64,000 nt of DNA from Geoanaerobacter pelophilus (GCF_018476885.1 NZ_JAHCVJ010000004.1:310001-374000), one strand, 5' to 3'. Shown: positions 28,468 through 39,690, numbered from the stretch's first letter. Numbers and translations are program-made. Notes: generated from the sequence alone by a model not told the origin.

Positions 28468-28494
28468 GAAAAAAGGAGCCGTCACCGGCTCCTT
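28468..28494 (-). terminator. Intrinsic terminator between pal and cpoB
   Basis: On the minus strand AAGGAGCCG-GTGA-CGGCTCCTT is followed by TTTTCG, shortly after the pal stop codon at 28517. It would reduce transcription into cpoB. Confidence 0.8.
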
Positions 28495-28516
28495 AATCAT
28501 GATTTTTCACATAAAT

Positions 28517-29101
28517 CTATTTGGTGACAACAAACCCTGCCCGGCGGTTCTTGCTCCACGCCGCCTCGTCGTGTCCCTGATCTACCGGCTTTTCCTTGCC
28601 GTAACTGATTGTGGACAGCCTGCTCGCCGGAACGCCCATGGTGACAAGATAGTTCATGGCTGATTTGGCCCGTCTCTCGCCCAGAGCCAGGTTGTATTCT
28701 GCCGAACCGCGCTCATCGCAATGACCTTCAATCTGGACCTTAACTCCGGTCTGCTTCTTCAACAAAATCGCTGCATTGCTGGAAAGAGTGTCGCGGGTTG
28801 ACGGGGTCAGAATGGCTGAGTCGAAGTCAAAGTAGACCGTGCTCAGACCATTGGACTGATCCTTGGCAGCAGTGGCGGCAGCTGCAGCCTCGTCCTTGGC
28901 TACCGGCGACTCTTTTATGGCAGGAGACACAACCGTCTCTTCTTTTACAGGTTTTTTCGTTGCTTCAGCCTGCTTGGCTTTCTGCTCTGCTGCAGCCGGA
29001 GCCAGAGCCTCATCCTTTACCACCTGCTCCTTGGTACAACCGCTCATCATGAGCGCACCACAAAAAATGACTAACGACAGCTTGCAAATAACCTTACGCA
29101 T
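28517..29101 (-). CDS. pal: Peptidoglycan-associated lipoprotein Pal
   Basis: This 194-residue lipoprotein has a lipobox (CGALMMSGC) and a spacer rich in Ala, Lys and Glu (about residues 23-85). The OmpA-like peptidoglycan-binding domain has STVYFDFDSAIL, KVQIEGHCDERGSAEYNLALGERRAKSAMNYL split across its core, and a final RLSTISYGKEKP and SKNRRAGFV. Pal anchors the outer membrane to peptidoglycan and interacts with TolB. AAGGGGGATGAA precedes the ATG. It is part of the tolQRAB-pal transcription unit and is followed by a terminator. Confidence 0.95.
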   Translation of the reverse strand: MRKVICKLSLVIFCGALMMSGCTKEQVVKDEALAPAAAEQKAKQAEATKKPVKEETVVSPAIKESPVAKDEAAAAATAAKDQSNGLSTVYFDFDSAILTPSTRDTLSSNAAILLKKQTGVKVQIEGHCDERGSAEYNLALGERRAKSAMNYLVTMGVPASRLSTISYGKEKPVDQGHDEAAWSKNRRAGFVVTK

Positions 29102-29227
29102 TTCATCCCCCTTTACAGCGTTTGATCAGTAAAATAATAAAAATAACAGTTTCTAAAAACAGAATTAATTATACATAAGCCTGAAATGTTTTCAATCCTT
29201 CATCTCTTCATAATGGAAATAAATTAA

Positions 29228-30547
29228 CTACCAGCGGGGCGACCAGACCGGATGGGAATCGGCATTGCCGCCACGGGAAACTTTTGTCTGGCCGGTGCCG
29301 TCACTTCTCATGATATAGATAGCCTCACGACCACCGCGCTTTGAGCTGAAAGCAAGATACCGACCATCGGACGACCAGCGAGCGTGCTCATTGCTCCCTT
29401 CGCGGGTGAGCTGGGTATCTCCGGAACCGTCAGGGTTTATCGAAAATATCTGGAACCCGCCATTCATCTGGCGGCAATAGGTAATCCGGTCTCCCCGTGG
29501 CGACCATCGTGGGCTCACATTATAGGCACCACTGGTGGTCAGTCGCCGGACGTTTTTGCCATCAGCCCCCATTATGAATATCTGCGGCTTGCCGAGCCGG
29601 TCCGAGACAAAAGCGATCTGCTGCCCATCCGGAGACCATGCCGGAGCAATGTCAATGGCATCGTTGGTTGTCAGCCGCGCCAACTGCTTCCCCTCTTTAC
29701 TCAGGATATATATTTCCGCATTGCCGTCCTTGCTCATCGACAGCGCTATCCTGTTGCCATCCGGCGCAAAGGCACCAGTGATATTAGTGCCGCGAGCAGT
29801 AGTAACCTTGGCCTCTGCGCCACTGGAGAGCTCCCGACGATACAGGTCAGGATTCCCCTTCTTGTAGGAGGTGTAGATCAGTTCCCGGCCATTCGGGGAG
29901 AAATCTGGGTAAAGGTTGATCGAACCGTTCTTGGTGATCCGCTGGACGTTTTGACCGTCATAATCCATCAAATATATTTCCTTGTTCCCTGTTGCCGTGG
30001 AAACAAAGGCCAACTTTGAGGTAAACGGCCCGCGAATGCCGGTCATAGCCGACATGACATCGTCGGAAAAGGTGTGAACCACTCGTCTGAGATCTCTTTT
30101 GGAGCCGGTATAGCGCTTGGCGGCCAGCTCCTTTTCGGTGAGCACGTCATAAAGCCGGAACTCGATGGAGACGGCGTCCCCGGACACCACATAGCCGCTC
30201 TTGATCAGGAGATCGGTTCCGGCGTTCCGCCACGATGGCATATCGAACTCGCCAATCCTGATGCCGCTGCGCGACTCAGCAACCTTTGGCTCGCTAACCG
30301 CAAACGGCCCGGCAAAAGACATATCAAACCGGAAGACATCAATTATCGTCCGGCTGACCTCAGCATCGGCTGCTCCCGACAAGGCGGCGGGAGGGGCAAT
30401 CGCCATCTGCAGCAGGCGGTTGCCGGGCGCAGAAACTTCAAGATAGCCCTGCTGACCGGAAAGATCGCGCGGGGCAACAAACAACACAAAAGAAAAAAGG
30501 AGCAGCAGCATTAGCCCGGCCCCAGCTTTGCAACGATCTGTTTTCAC
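29228..30547 (-). CDS. tolB: Tol-Pal system beta-propeller protein TolB
   Basis: This 439-residue periplasmic protein has an N-terminal signal (AGLMLLLLFSFVLFVAPRDLSG), a D1 domain of about 150 residues (VFRFDMSFAGPFAV), and a C-terminal six-bladed propeller marked by repeated PDFSPNGRELIYTS, FAPDGNRIALSMS, PAWSPDGQQIAFVSD, PRWSPRGDRITYC, ARWSSDGRYLAFSS and HPVWSPRW units. TolB shuttles between Pal and the inner-membrane TolQRA. The start overlaps the tolA-like gene by 4 bp. The gap of 126 bp to pal contains no terminator. Confidence 0.95.
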   Translation of the reverse strand: MKTDRCKAGAGLMLLLLFSFVLFVAPRDLSGQQGYLEVSAPGNRLLQMAIAPPAALSGAADAEVSRTIIDVFRFDMSFAGPFAVSEPKVAESRSGIRIGEFDMPSWRNAGTDLLIKSGYVVSGDAVSIEFRLYDVLTEKELAAKRYTGSKRDLRRVVHTFSDDVMSAMTGIRGPFTSKLAFVSTATGNKEIYLMDYDGQNVQRITKNGSINLYPDFSPNGRELIYTSYKKGNPDLYRRELSSGAEAKVTTARGTNITGAFAPDGNRIALSMSKDGNAEIYILSKEGKQLARLTTNDAIDIAPAWSPDGQQIAFVSDRLGKPQIFIMGADGKNVRRLTTSGAYNVSPRWSPRGDRITYCRQMNGGFQIFSINPDGSGDTQLTREGSNEHARWSSDGRYLAFSSKRGGREAIYIMRSDGTGQTKVSRGGNADSHPVWSPRW

Positions 30548-31314
30548 TGCTTACCTACTCCCTGGGCGGTAAAGATAAACCCGTATTCAAAGGTTCCGCC
30601 GCCGGGAGGGGGGCGAAAATCCTTTTCAGCCTTAACAATGGCGCGGTTTACGGAATCCTCGAAAAGCCGGTCACCGGTTGAGCTTTCGTTACGCCGCTTG
30701 ATGACCTTACCATTTCTATCGATGGTCAACACGACAACGGTACGTGGTGACTTGTCCTGGTAGGCTATCGTGGTCTTAAAGGCATCGACCAGCCTTGACC
30801 GGATATAGCTGGCATAGTCGCTGCCTGCCTCGGTGCCGATGCCGCCCGGCATGCCCGCCTGACCTTTGCCCCGGCTGATAGCCTTTTTCCTGAGAGCTTC
30901 CATGGCAGCAGCCTCATGGCGCGCGTCTGTTGCACGTTCCAGCCTTGCCAAACGCTCTTCAAAGTCTTTTGAGCTTTCTTCTACAGGCTGTTTGGGCGAA
31001 AGTACCGGTTTGGCCCCTTTGGCAGCAGCCTTTGCCTTGCCGGTATCTTTTACCGGCAGCTTCATTTCCGGGGCGGCTGTCTTTACTGGTGGGGGAGGAG
31101 CGGGCTCATTGCCTTCTGCAGCAGGCGAGCCGTGCTGGGGGGATTCAACCGGCAGGTTCACCATGTCCACATAGTATACCGGCGCTTCCTTAAAAGACGC
31201 GGAAGGGAAAAAATGGAGCCAGACAAAAAGCCCGTAAATCGTAACATGAAGAAGAAGTGAAACGGGCAGGACCGTCAGCAGCCCATGATCACTTCGCTTT
31301 ATAGGAGAAATCAT
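30544..31314 (-). CDS. tolA: TolA-like protein with TonB C-terminal domain
   Basis: This 256-residue protein has one N-terminal membrane anchor (LLTVLPVSLLLHVTIYGLFVW). A proline- and lysine-rich spanning region covers about residues 60-150. A TonB-family C-terminal domain follows (YASYIRSRLVDAFKTTIAYQ, TVVVLTIDRNGKVIKR, and FRPPPGGGTFEYGFIF). The position between tolR and tolB makes it the TolA of this system, even though its C-terminal domain is of the TonB_C type. It overlaps both neighbours by 4 bp. Confidence 0.88.
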   Translation of the reverse strand: MISPIKRSDHGLLTVLPVSLLLHVTIYGLFVWLHFFPSASFKEAPVYYVDMVNLPVESPQHGSPAAEGNEPAPPPPVKTAAPEMKLPVKDTGKAKAAAKGAKPVLSPKQPVEESSKDFEERLARLERATDARHEAAAMEALRKKAISRGKGQAGMPGGIGTEAGSDYASYIRSRLVDAFKTTIAYQDKSPRTVVVLTIDRNGKVIKRRNESSTGDRLFEDSVNRAIVKAEKDFRPPPGGGTFEYGFIFTAQGVGKQ

Positions 31315-31727
31315 TGCTTCTGAGCCGGCTCCGTGACCATCCCCAGCCGCTCGACACCAGCGCCTTTGATCTCGGCCATGGTCTTGACCACCTCTCCGTA
31401 AGGCACATCGCGGTCAGCCTTGAGGAAAACCTCTTTCTTGGTCTTGTTCACAAACATCGCCGACAGCTTGGTCTTCAATTCTCCCTGCGCGATCTCGACC
31501 TTGTCGATATAGATCCGGCCGCTCTTCTCGATCGAAACCACCACCGCTTCCTCCGGGGATTTGAGCGACTTGGTTTCCGCCTTGGGGAGATTGACCTGTA
31601 CCCCCTGCTGCATCATCGGCGCGGTTACCATGAATATGACCAGCAGAACCAGCATGACGTCAACCAGCGGGGTGACGTTGATCTGCGACATTGTTCCGCG
31701 GTCGGAGTTCCTGTTCCCGATATCCAT
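31311..31727 (-). CDS. tolR: Biopolymer transport protein TolR/ExbD
   Basis: The 138-residue protein has one membrane helix with the conserved aspartate (VTPLVDVMLVLLVIFMVTAP) and a periplasmic domain ending with VERLGMVTEP. It forms the proton channel with TolQ that energises TolA. It overlaps tolA by 4 bp and follows tolQ by 9 bp. Confidence 0.93.
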   Translation of the reverse strand: MDIGNRNSDRGTMSQINVTPLVDVMLVLLVIFMVTAPMMQQGVQVNLPKAETKSLKSPEEAVVVSIEKSGRIYIDKVEIAQGELKTKLSAMFVNKTKKEVFLKADRDVPYGEVVKTMAEIKGAGVERLGMVTEPAQKQ

Positions 31728-31736
31728 ATGAAACCC

Positions 31737-32411
31737 CTATTTTTTCGCGAACGTGCGCTGGACGATGTTGAGAAATTCCGTGGAAAAATTGTCCATCTCG
31801 CCGATCAGAACCTTGATCTTGTTCTGAAAGTGATTGTAGCCCATTACCGCCGGGATGGCGGCAACCAGGCCGATAGCCGTGGCAATGAGCGCTTCGGCAA
31901 TGCCCGGAGCAACAACGGCGAGCGACGCGGAACCGGTCTCACCGATCCCCTTGAAGGCTGTCATTATCCCCCATACCGTACCGAAAAGACCGATAAACGG
32001 GGCGGTCGAACCGGTAGTTGCCAGGAACGTCAGGTATTTCTCGAGCCGGGTGATCTCCGAAGTGGTTGCGCGGCGCAGGGCGCGGGCAATATTGTCGATG
32101 CCGCCAAGATCGGTGCTGACGCCACCTTCCGAGGCAACGGTGTCACCTTGCTCCATTAGTTTCTTCAGCTCCGAATATCCTTCACTGAAAAGGACTGTCA
32201 GGGGAGAATTGGCAAAGCGGTCCAGCTGCGAATTAATTGCATCGAACTTCTTGGTTTTCCAGAAAAAGTCCATGAATCGGTTGGATTCATTGTTGGCCCG
32301 ATGGACCTGGAGCAGTTTGTAGAAGATGATGGCCCACGAGACCACTGAGAAATAGAGCAGGATGAAGAGGACTAATTTTACTACCAGTCCTGTGCCGGCG
32401 AAAAATGCCAC
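31737..32411 (-). CDS. tolQ: Proton channel protein TolQ (MotA/TolQ/ExbB family)
   Basis: The 224-residue protein has three hydrophobic segments. The first is near residues 8-30. The other two surround the conserved GSTAPFIGLFGTVWGIMTAF and PGIAEALIATAIGLVAAIPAV blocks. It is first in the tol operon. Its predicted transcript begins about 220 nt upstream and carries a large palindromic repeat in the leader. Confidence 0.93.
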   Translation of the reverse strand: MAFFAGTGLVVKLVLFILLYFSVVSWAIIFYKLLQVHRANNESNRFMDFFWKTKKFDAINSQLDRFANSPLTVLFSEGYSELKKLMEQGDTVASEGGVSTDLGGIDNIARALRRATTSEITRLEKYLTFLATTGSTAPFIGLFGTVWGIMTAFKGIGETGSASLAVVAPGIAEALIATAIGLVAAIPAVMGYNHFQNKIKVLIGEMDNFSTEFLNIVQRTFAKK

Positions 32412-32423
32412 GGTTGATACCCC

Positions 32424-32608
32424 CTAGTTAGTTTCCATCCGGAAGCCCGGATGAGAAAATAGCTGTTTCCGATTCGGAATGGAGGGATTTTTCGTCCTGG
32501 CAAGGAAATCAAGGGATTGCGCGGAGGCGTACTACTGTACGCCGCACAAGTAATCCCGAAGATTGACACCGCCAGGGCGGAAAAGAACCCTTTCCGGACG
32601 GAAACTAG
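32424..32608 (-). repeat. Palindromic repeat, copy A (core 32484-32590), in the predicted tol leader
   Basis: The core is a long imperfect palindrome. On the plus strand it holds GTCCTGGCAAGG, AAGGGATTGC, a perfect-looking central hairpin GCGGAGGCGTACTACTG with partner TACGCCGC, then CCGCCAGGGC and AAAAGAACC. An outer inverted repeat, TAGTTTCCATCCGGAA (32429-32444) and TTCCGGACGGAAACTA (32592-32607), matches at 15 of 16 positions. The core aligns with a second element at 43555-43665. No reading frame is inside. It lies between tolQ and the amidase gene and would be copied into the tol mRNA leader. Confidence 0.75.
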
Positions 32609-32634
32609 TTAAACTGTCTGAGAACAATGGTGCA

Positions 32635-32663
32635 TAAATATGCCTAACGACCTGGTTAGTCAA
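32635..32663 (-). promoter_or_regulatory. Predicted promoter of the tol-pal operon
   Basis: On the minus strand TTGACT (32663-32658), 17-bp spacer and TATTTA (32640-32635). The start near 32628 would give a leader of about 217 nt that includes the whole palindromic repeat A. Confidence 0.6.
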
Positions 32664-32670
32664 CACGATT

Positions 32671-33450
32671 TTAATAGCATTGGGGCTTGCGGTCCCGGAA
32701 ACAGGGTATCTGCTCGCGCCACTTATACATATCCTCGAAATCCAGATCGGCAATGATTGCTGCCGGCTCATAACCACCTTCGGCCATTACCACCCCTTTC
32801 GGGTCGATGATCATGCTCATGCCGAAGAAATCGAGCTTGCCGGTCATGCCGCAGCAGTTGGCGGCAACCACGAACAGCTGGTTCTCGATGGCTCGGGCGC
32901 GCAGCAATGTCCGCCAATGCTCTTCTCGCGGTTTTGGCCACTCACCCGGCACGACAATAATCTCGGCACCCTCCAGGGCCAGCCTCCGTGCCAGTTCCGG
33001 AAAGCGGAGGTCGTAACAGATAAACACGCCGATCCGCCCCACACTGGTATCCGCCACCAGCCATCGGTCGCCGCCGGTAAAGGAGCGGTCTTCATTCATC
33101 AGGGAAAAGAGATGTATCTTCCGGTATTTGCCGACCAGTTGCCCCTTGTCCATAAGGTACGCGGTGTTGCAGACCTTGTCGCCATCCGGCTCGGGCAAGC
33201 TCCCGACCAGCACCATATTGTATTCAGCGGACAACCGCCCCATCTCCTCAACCAGCTCGGGGGTCCGTTGCGCCAGCTCAGTCAGTTCCCGGTAGGCAAA
33301 GCCGCTGCTCCAGACCTCCGGCAACACGGCAAGCTGCACACCCTGGCCAGCCACAGCAGCCACCGCCTCCCTGACCCTGGTAACATTGGCATCGATATCG
33401 CCGAGTTGGATGTTTATCTGAATGGCAGCGGCGCGGATTGTTCCTGACAT
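32671..33450 (-). CDS. Carbon-nitrogen hydrolase (nitrilase superfamily, omega-amidase-like)
   Basis: The protein is 259 residues from ATG 33450, chosen for the AAAGGAGG site before it. The nitrilase catalytic triad is visible: Glu in LPEVWSSGF, Lys in GKYRKIHLFS and Cys in GVFICYDLRFPEL. The RKIHLF and CYDLRFPE context resembles the omega-amidase/Nit2-type branch, which hydrolyses alpha-ketoglutaramate and similar amides. It is a single gene, divergent from hemW. Confidence 0.88.
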   Translation of the reverse strand: MSGTIRAAAIQINIQLGDIDANVTRVREAVAAVAGQGVQLAVLPEVWSSGFAYRELTELAQRTPELVEEMGRLSAEYNMVLVGSLPEPDGDKVCNTAYLMDKGQLVGKYRKIHLFSLMNEDRSFTGGDRWLVADTSVGRIGVFICYDLRFPELARRLALEGAEIIVVPGEWPKPREEHWRTLLRARAIENQLFVVAANCCGMTGKLDFFGMSMIIDPKGVVMAEGGYEPAAIIADLDFEDMYKWREQIPCFRDRKPQCY

Positions 33451-33577
33451 GCCAAACCTCCTTTGGAAATCAGTGCCCAGGCTCTTGCACAACATTGCAA
33501 GTTTACTGTCAAGCGCTGTGCATTTCAACCTGTTTTAACCTGTACTTTCACCCTGACAATGCCATATCATCATTGTC

Positions 33578-34720
33578 ATGAATCTCTCCCTCTACCTCCA
33601 TATCCCGTTTTGCCTCCGCAAATGCCTCTATTGCGACTTTGCTTCGCAGGACAACGCCACTGTCACCCATGAAGATTACATTGTCGCGGTGGTCCGCGAG
33701 ATGGAGTCTCAAGCCAAAGACCTGCCTGAGCTTCCCAGGACCGAAACGGTTTATCTCGGCGGCGGCACGCCGTCATTGCTGGCCCCGCAGCTCATCAAAC
33801 AGCTGGTTGCAACTGCAAACAGCCATTATCATCTGGTTGCTGAGGCCGAGATTACCCTGGAAGTTAACCCCGGCACCGTAACGGAAGAATCCCTGGCAGG
33901 ATACCGTGCTGCCGGAATAAATAGACTGTCCATCGGCGTCCAGTCGCTGGATGATGTGATGCTGGCAATGCTCGGCCGAATTCACACGGCACAACAGGCG
34001 AGAGCAGCCGTAGAGATGGCTCGCAAGGCCGGGTTCAACAATATCGGCATCGACCTGATCCACTCACTCCCCGGCCAGACGCCCGCTCACTGGCAGCAGA
34101 CCCTAAGAGAGGCTTTAGCGCTTGGCGCTGATCATCTCTCAATCTATGGCCTTACCATCGAGGAAGGGACCCCTTTTGCCCGAATGGAGGAGCAGGGAGA
34201 ACTGCCTCTCCCCGACAACGACGAGTCAGCCGAAATGTTCGAGCAGGCCATATCGTTACTGGCATCTGCCGGATATGAGCATTATGAGGTAGCAAATTTT
34301 GCCCGACCGGGTCGCCGGTCCCGGCATAATCAGGTTTACTGGCGCAGGGGGAATTATCTGGGATTCGGGGCGGGTGCCCATTCTTTTCTGTGTAAGCCGG
34401 ATTTCGGGAAACGCTGGAGCAACCCTCCCGGCATCGAGGAGTATTGCCTGTCATCTTCTTCCCCTAAATTCAGCGAAGCTGCTGAACACCTTACGCAACA
34501 GGATGCCATGGGCGAGGCCATGTTCCTCGGACTGAGAATGATCGAGGGAGTCGACCCGGAGGTATTCAGAACAGAATTCGGCATATCCATTATGGAAGCA
34601 TTCCCCGGAGTTGTTGAACGGCATCTCGCCAATGGCCTGCTGCTTTTAAAAAACAGCCGCATCGCCCTCACTGCGCAAGGGGTTCTGCTGGCAAATCTAG
34701 TGTTCGCCGACTTCGCGTGA
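33578..34720 (+). CDS. hemW: Radical SAM heme chaperone HemW
   Basis: This 380-residue protein starts LSLYLHIPFCLRKCLYCDFAS, with the CxxxCxxC cluster motif and following Asp-Phe typical of HemW rather than HemN. YLGGGTPSLL, RLSIGVQSLDD and GIDLIHSLPGQT are the expected radical SAM core motifs, and the C-terminal HemN domain follows. HemW carries heme to respiratory proteins, which suits a cytochrome-rich organism. It directly precedes hrcA, an arrangement common in many bacteria. No clear ribosome binding site is visible before the ATG. Confidence 0.93.
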   Translation: MNLSLYLHIPFCLRKCLYCDFASQDNATVTHEDYIVAVVREMESQAKDLPELPRTETVYLGGGTPSLLAPQLIKQLVATANSHYHLVAEAEITLEVNPGTVTEESLAGYRAAGINRLSIGVQSLDDVMLAMLGRIHTAQQARAAVEMARKAGFNNIGIDLIHSLPGQTPAHWQQTLREALALGADHLSIYGLTIEEGTPFARMEEQGELPLPDNDESAEMFEQAISLLASAGYEHYEVANFARPGRRSRHNQVYWRRGNYLGFGAGAHSFLCKPDFGKRWSNPPGIEEYCLSSSSPKFSEAAEHLTQQDAMGEAMFLGLRMIEGVDPEVFRTEFGISIMEAFPGVVERHLANGLLLLKNSRIALTAQGVLLANLVFADFA

Positions 34721-34746
34721 TCCCCCTCTTTTTTCCTGAAAATACC

Positions 34747-34814
34747 TTGACAAAGGTGTTTTCGGTCATTACTTTATCAATCAAGGTTTAGCACTCCGGA
34801 ACAGAGAGTGCTAT
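34747..34814 (+). promoter_or_regulatory. hrcA-operon promoter with CIRCE operator
   Basis: TTGACA lies at 34747-34752 with a weak -10 near 34770. The CIRCE element TTAGCACTC-N9-GAGTGCTAT is at 34788-34814, with one mismatch to the consensus at the last base. It is the binding site for HrcA. Confidence 0.85.
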
Positions 34815-34830
34815 TTTTTTCGGCGGACAT

Positions 34831-35865
34831 ATGCAGAGTGACCTGAACGACAGAAGCAAACAGATCCTGGAAGCGATTATTGAGGACTACATCCTTACGG
34901 CAGAGCCGGTAGGAAGCAGGACCATCACGCGTCGCCACCCGCTCGACCTGTCTCCGGCAACGGTCCGCAACGTCATGTCAGACCTGGAAGAGATGGGATA
35001 CCTCACCTCACCACACACCTCGGCCGGTCGTGTCCCGACCGACAAGGCCTACCGGCTTTACGTCGATTCCCTGCTTGCTGTCCGCAGGGTAAGCCGCAAC
35101 GAGCGGGAGGAGATCCGCCGCCGGTGCTCTATCGACGGGCGGGATATAGGATCGGTGCTGCGCGACACCAGCCGCATCTTGTCTTCAGTCTCCCACTACA
35201 TGGGTGTTGTTGTGGCTCCCCGCTTTACAGCAGCGGTGCTGCAACAGATCGAGTTTGTCAAACTGTCGGGCAACCGGATTCTGGTCATTCTTGTTTCGCA
35301 GACCGGCTCCGTACAAAACAAAATCATTGAATCCGACGAACTGGTTAATCCTGCTGACCTCGAACGAATGAATAACTATCTCAACGGGATGTTGCAGGGT
35401 TTGACGATCTCCCAGGTAAAGAGTCGCCTGATCCTCGAAATGCAGGACGAAAAAACCAGGTATGACCGGCTGATGTCCCAGGCCATTGCTCTGTCTCAGA
35501 AGACCATGGGGGATTCAGATTCTGAAATATTCCTGGAGGGCCAGACCAACATCATGGAACTCCCCGAGTTTGCCGATATCGGCAAAATGAAGGAGATGTT
35601 CCGCACCTTTGAGGAAAAGAATCATCTGGTAGGCCTGCTGGATCGGTGCATGGATGCCGAGGGATTCAATATTTTCATAGGCGCCGAGTCACGTCTCTCG
35701 CAGATGGCCGGCATCAGCGTCATTACCTCCACCTATCGCACCGGCAGAAACTCCCTGGGAGTTCTGGGGGTTATCGGCCCCACCAGAATGGGATACGCCA
35801 AGGTAATCCCAGTTGTTGACTATACGGCAAAACTTGTAAGCCGCCTGCTCGATGGCGACCGATAA
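34831..35865 (+). CDS. hrcA: Heat-inducible transcription repressor HrcA
   Basis: This 344-residue protein begins with a winged-helix domain (RSKQILEAIIEDYILTAEPVGS, LSPATVRNVMSDLEEMGYL, HTSAGRVPTDKAYRLYVD), which is the HrcA signature. The remaining GAF-like and dimerisation parts are intact, with an end reading NSLGVLGVIGPTRMGYAKVIPVVDY. HrcA binds CIRCE, and CIRCE sites lie before this gene and before groES, so it controls both chaperone units and itself. GroEL activity normally sets HrcA function. Confidence 0.97.
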   Translation: MQSDLNDRSKQILEAIIEDYILTAEPVGSRTITRRHPLDLSPATVRNVMSDLEEMGYLTSPHTSAGRVPTDKAYRLYVDSLLAVRRVSRNEREEIRRRCSIDGRDIGSVLRDTSRILSSVSHYMGVVVAPRFTAAVLQQIEFVKLSGNRILVILVSQTGSVQNKIIESDELVNPADLERMNNYLNGMLQGLTISQVKSRLILEMQDEKTRYDRLMSQAIALSQKTMGDSDSEIFLEGQTNIMELPEFADIGKMKEMFRTFEEKNHLVGLLDRCMDAEGFNIFIGAESRLSQMAGISVITSTYRTGRNSLGVLGVIGPTRMGYAKVIPVVDYTAKLVSRLLDGDR

Positions 35866-35886
35866 TGTCTCAAGGAGTTGATCAAC

Positions 35887-36447
35887 GTGGACAAGAAAAA
35901 GCACAAGGATAATAAGGCCGAAGAGGCCAATGAAACATCTCAGCACGCATCTGAAAAAAACCCGGCCGAGGCTGGTGATGACCGCCTGGTAGAGCTGGAA
36001 AAGGCCCTGGCAGAGAAAGAGGCGGAGTGTGCCGCCAACTGGGACAAATTCGTTCGCGAACGGGCGGATCTTGAAAACTACCGGAAGCGGGTCCAGAAAG
36101 AAAAGGAAGAAATCCAGAAGTACGGCAACGAATCGCTGATAATGGAGATTCTGCCGGCAGTGGACAATATGGAACGGGCACTGGCCCATACTGCTGACGA
36201 CACTCAGGACCCGATCATCACCGGCGTTAAAATGACCCTGGACATGCTGCTGGGCTCTCTGCGCAAATTCGGCGTTGTCGCTTTGGAGACAGCCCCTGGC
36301 ACGCCGTTTGACTCGGCCCTGCACCAGGCAATGTCACAAGTGGAAAAAGCAGGGCAGGAACCGAATACCATTGTGGACATCTTCCAGAAGGGCTACCTGC
36401 TGAACGAGCGGCTGCTCCGACCGGCAATGGTGACTGTTGCAAAATAA
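35887..36447 (+). CDS. grpE: Nucleotide exchange factor GrpE
   Basis: The protein is 186 residues from GTG 35887. A TTG at 35878 is also in frame, but the AAGGAG at 35872-35877 abuts it, whereas it is well placed for GTG. The long N-terminal helix ([19 protein letters not shown]) and the beta-domain with [16 protein letters not shown] and [16 protein letters not shown] fit GrpE. It releases ADP from DnaK. It follows hrcA and precedes dnaK. Confidence 0.95.
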   Translation: MDKKKHKDNKAEEANETSQHASEKNPAEAGDDRLVELEKALAEKEAECAANWDKFVRERADLENYRKRVQKEKEEIQKYGNESLIMEILPAVDNMERALAHTADDTQDPIITGVKMTLDMLLGSLRKFGVVALETAPGTPFDSALHQAMSQVEKAGQEPNTIVDIFQKGYLLNERLLRPAMVTVAK

Positions 36448-36528
36448 CTCTAGGCTGCTCTTGATTTCTGGATATTAATACATAGTTTAAGCATAGAACC
36501 CGAATGGGAATAATGAAGGAGGAACACG

Positions 36529-38454
<1,926 letters not shown>

Positions 38455-38507
38455 TGGCGCCATTACAGCGCCACTCTGTACAATATTAACAATTTTTCCA
38501 AGCAGCA

Positions 38508-38534
38508 GGCAGTGGCCGGATTCCGGCCTCTGCC
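38508..38534 (+). other. Hairpin between dnaK and dnaJ
   Basis: GGCAG-T-GGCCGG, loop ATT, CCGGCC-T-CTGCC forms an 11-bp stem with one mismatch and no T-run. It could protect the dnaK mRNA 3' end or lower dnaJ transcription, as seen in other dnaK-dnaJ gaps. Confidence 0.45.
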
Positions 38535-38559
38535 TCTTTGCGTTCCTAAGGGGTAGATT

Positions 38560-39690
38560 TTGGCCAACGGTGAAAAACGAGATTATTACGAGATTCTTGA
38601 AGTCCATAAGAATGCCTCTGAAACCGAGATCAAGAAGGCGTACCGCAAGCTTGCCATCCAGTTTCACCCGGATAAGAACCAAGGGGACAAGGCATCTGAA
38701 GACAAGTTCAAAGAGGTAAGCGAAGCTTACGAAATCCTCTCCGACCCGGAAAAAAGGGCGCAGTACGACCGCTTCGGTCATGCTGGTGTCAGCGGCAACA
38801 ACTTCGGTGGCGCCGGCGGCTTCGGCTTCGGGGCCGGCACTCCGTTTGGCGATATCTTTTCCGACATCTTCGGCGACGTCTTCGGTGGCGGTGGGGCCAG
38901 ACAGCGCGGCCGGGGACGACGTGGCGACGACCTTCAGTACACTCTTGATATCAGCTTTGAAGATGCAGCCAACGGCCTGGAAACAAAGATCGATGTCCCT
39001 TACGCCAAACGGTGCGATACCTGCGGCGGCTCCGGCGCAAAACCAGGCACCGAGCCGAAAACCTGTCCGACATGTCGTGGCGCAGGCCAGGTTCGCTTCC
39101 AGCAGGGTTTCTTCAGCGTCAGCAGGACCTGCAGCCATTGCAACGGCGAAGGCAAGATTCTCGACAACCCTTGTGGCACCTGTCGTGGCTCCGGCAGCGT
39201 CAAGGACACCAAGACCCTTTCCGTCAAGGTACCTCCCGGTGTAGAGACCGGCAACCGCCTGAAACTCACCAACGAAGGCGGCCAGGGAACCAAGGGGGGC
39301 GGCAATGGTGATCTTTACGTCCTGATCAATGTTCGCGAACATCCGATATTTTCCCGCGAGGGGAATGATGTTATCTGCGAAACCCCGATCAGTTTCACCC
39401 AGGCGGCCCTTGGCGCAGAAATCCAGATCCCGACCCTGGATGGCAAGGTTTCGCTCAAGATTCCCGAAGGTACCCAATCCGGTAAGATCTTCCGGCTCAG
39501 AGGCAAGGGTATCCCGGTGCTCCAGGGTTATGGCCGGGGCGATCAGCTCGTCGTGGTCAGGGTGGAAACACCGACCAACCTGAACCGGCAGCAGCGCGAG
39601 CTGCTGGAGGAGTTTGCCCGGATCAGCAGCGAAGATGTGCATCCCATGGGGAAGAGCTTTCTTGACAAGGTCATGGACATGTTCAAGTGA
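38560..39690 (+). CDS. dnaJ: Chaperone DnaJ (Hsp40)
   Basis: The 376-residue protein starts with TTG (AAGGGG upstream). The J domain holds QFHPDKNQ (HPD). A glycine/phenylalanine region follows, then four zinc-binding CxxCxGxG repeats ([32 protein letters not shown]), and the C-terminal substrate domain. It is the co-chaperone of DnaK. Its stop codon overlaps the GTG start of the PLD gene. Confidence 0.97.
   Translation: MANGEKRDYYEILEVHKNASETEIKKAYRKLAIQFHPDKNQGDKASEDKFKEVSEAYEILSDPEKRAQYDRFGHAGVSGNNFGGAGGFGFGAGTPFGDIFSDIFGDVFGGGGARQRGRGRRGDDLQYTLDISFEDAANGLETKIDVPYAKRCDTCGGSGAKPGTEPKTCPTCRGAGQVRFQQGFFSVSRTCSHCNGEGKILDNPCGTCRGSGSVKDTKTLSVKVPPGVETGNRLKLTNEGGQGTKGGGNGDLYVLINVREHPIFSREGNDVICETPISFTQAALGAEIQIPTLDGKVSLKIPEGTQSGKIFRLRGKGIPVLQGYGRGDQLVVVRVETPTNLNRQQRELLEEFARISSEDVHPMGKSFLDKVMDMFK

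Noticed and set aside
33482-33500. Inverted repeat CTTGCA/TGCAAG between the amidase gene and hemW
   Set aside because: Only six base pairs per arm and no linked regulator; too weak to call an operator.
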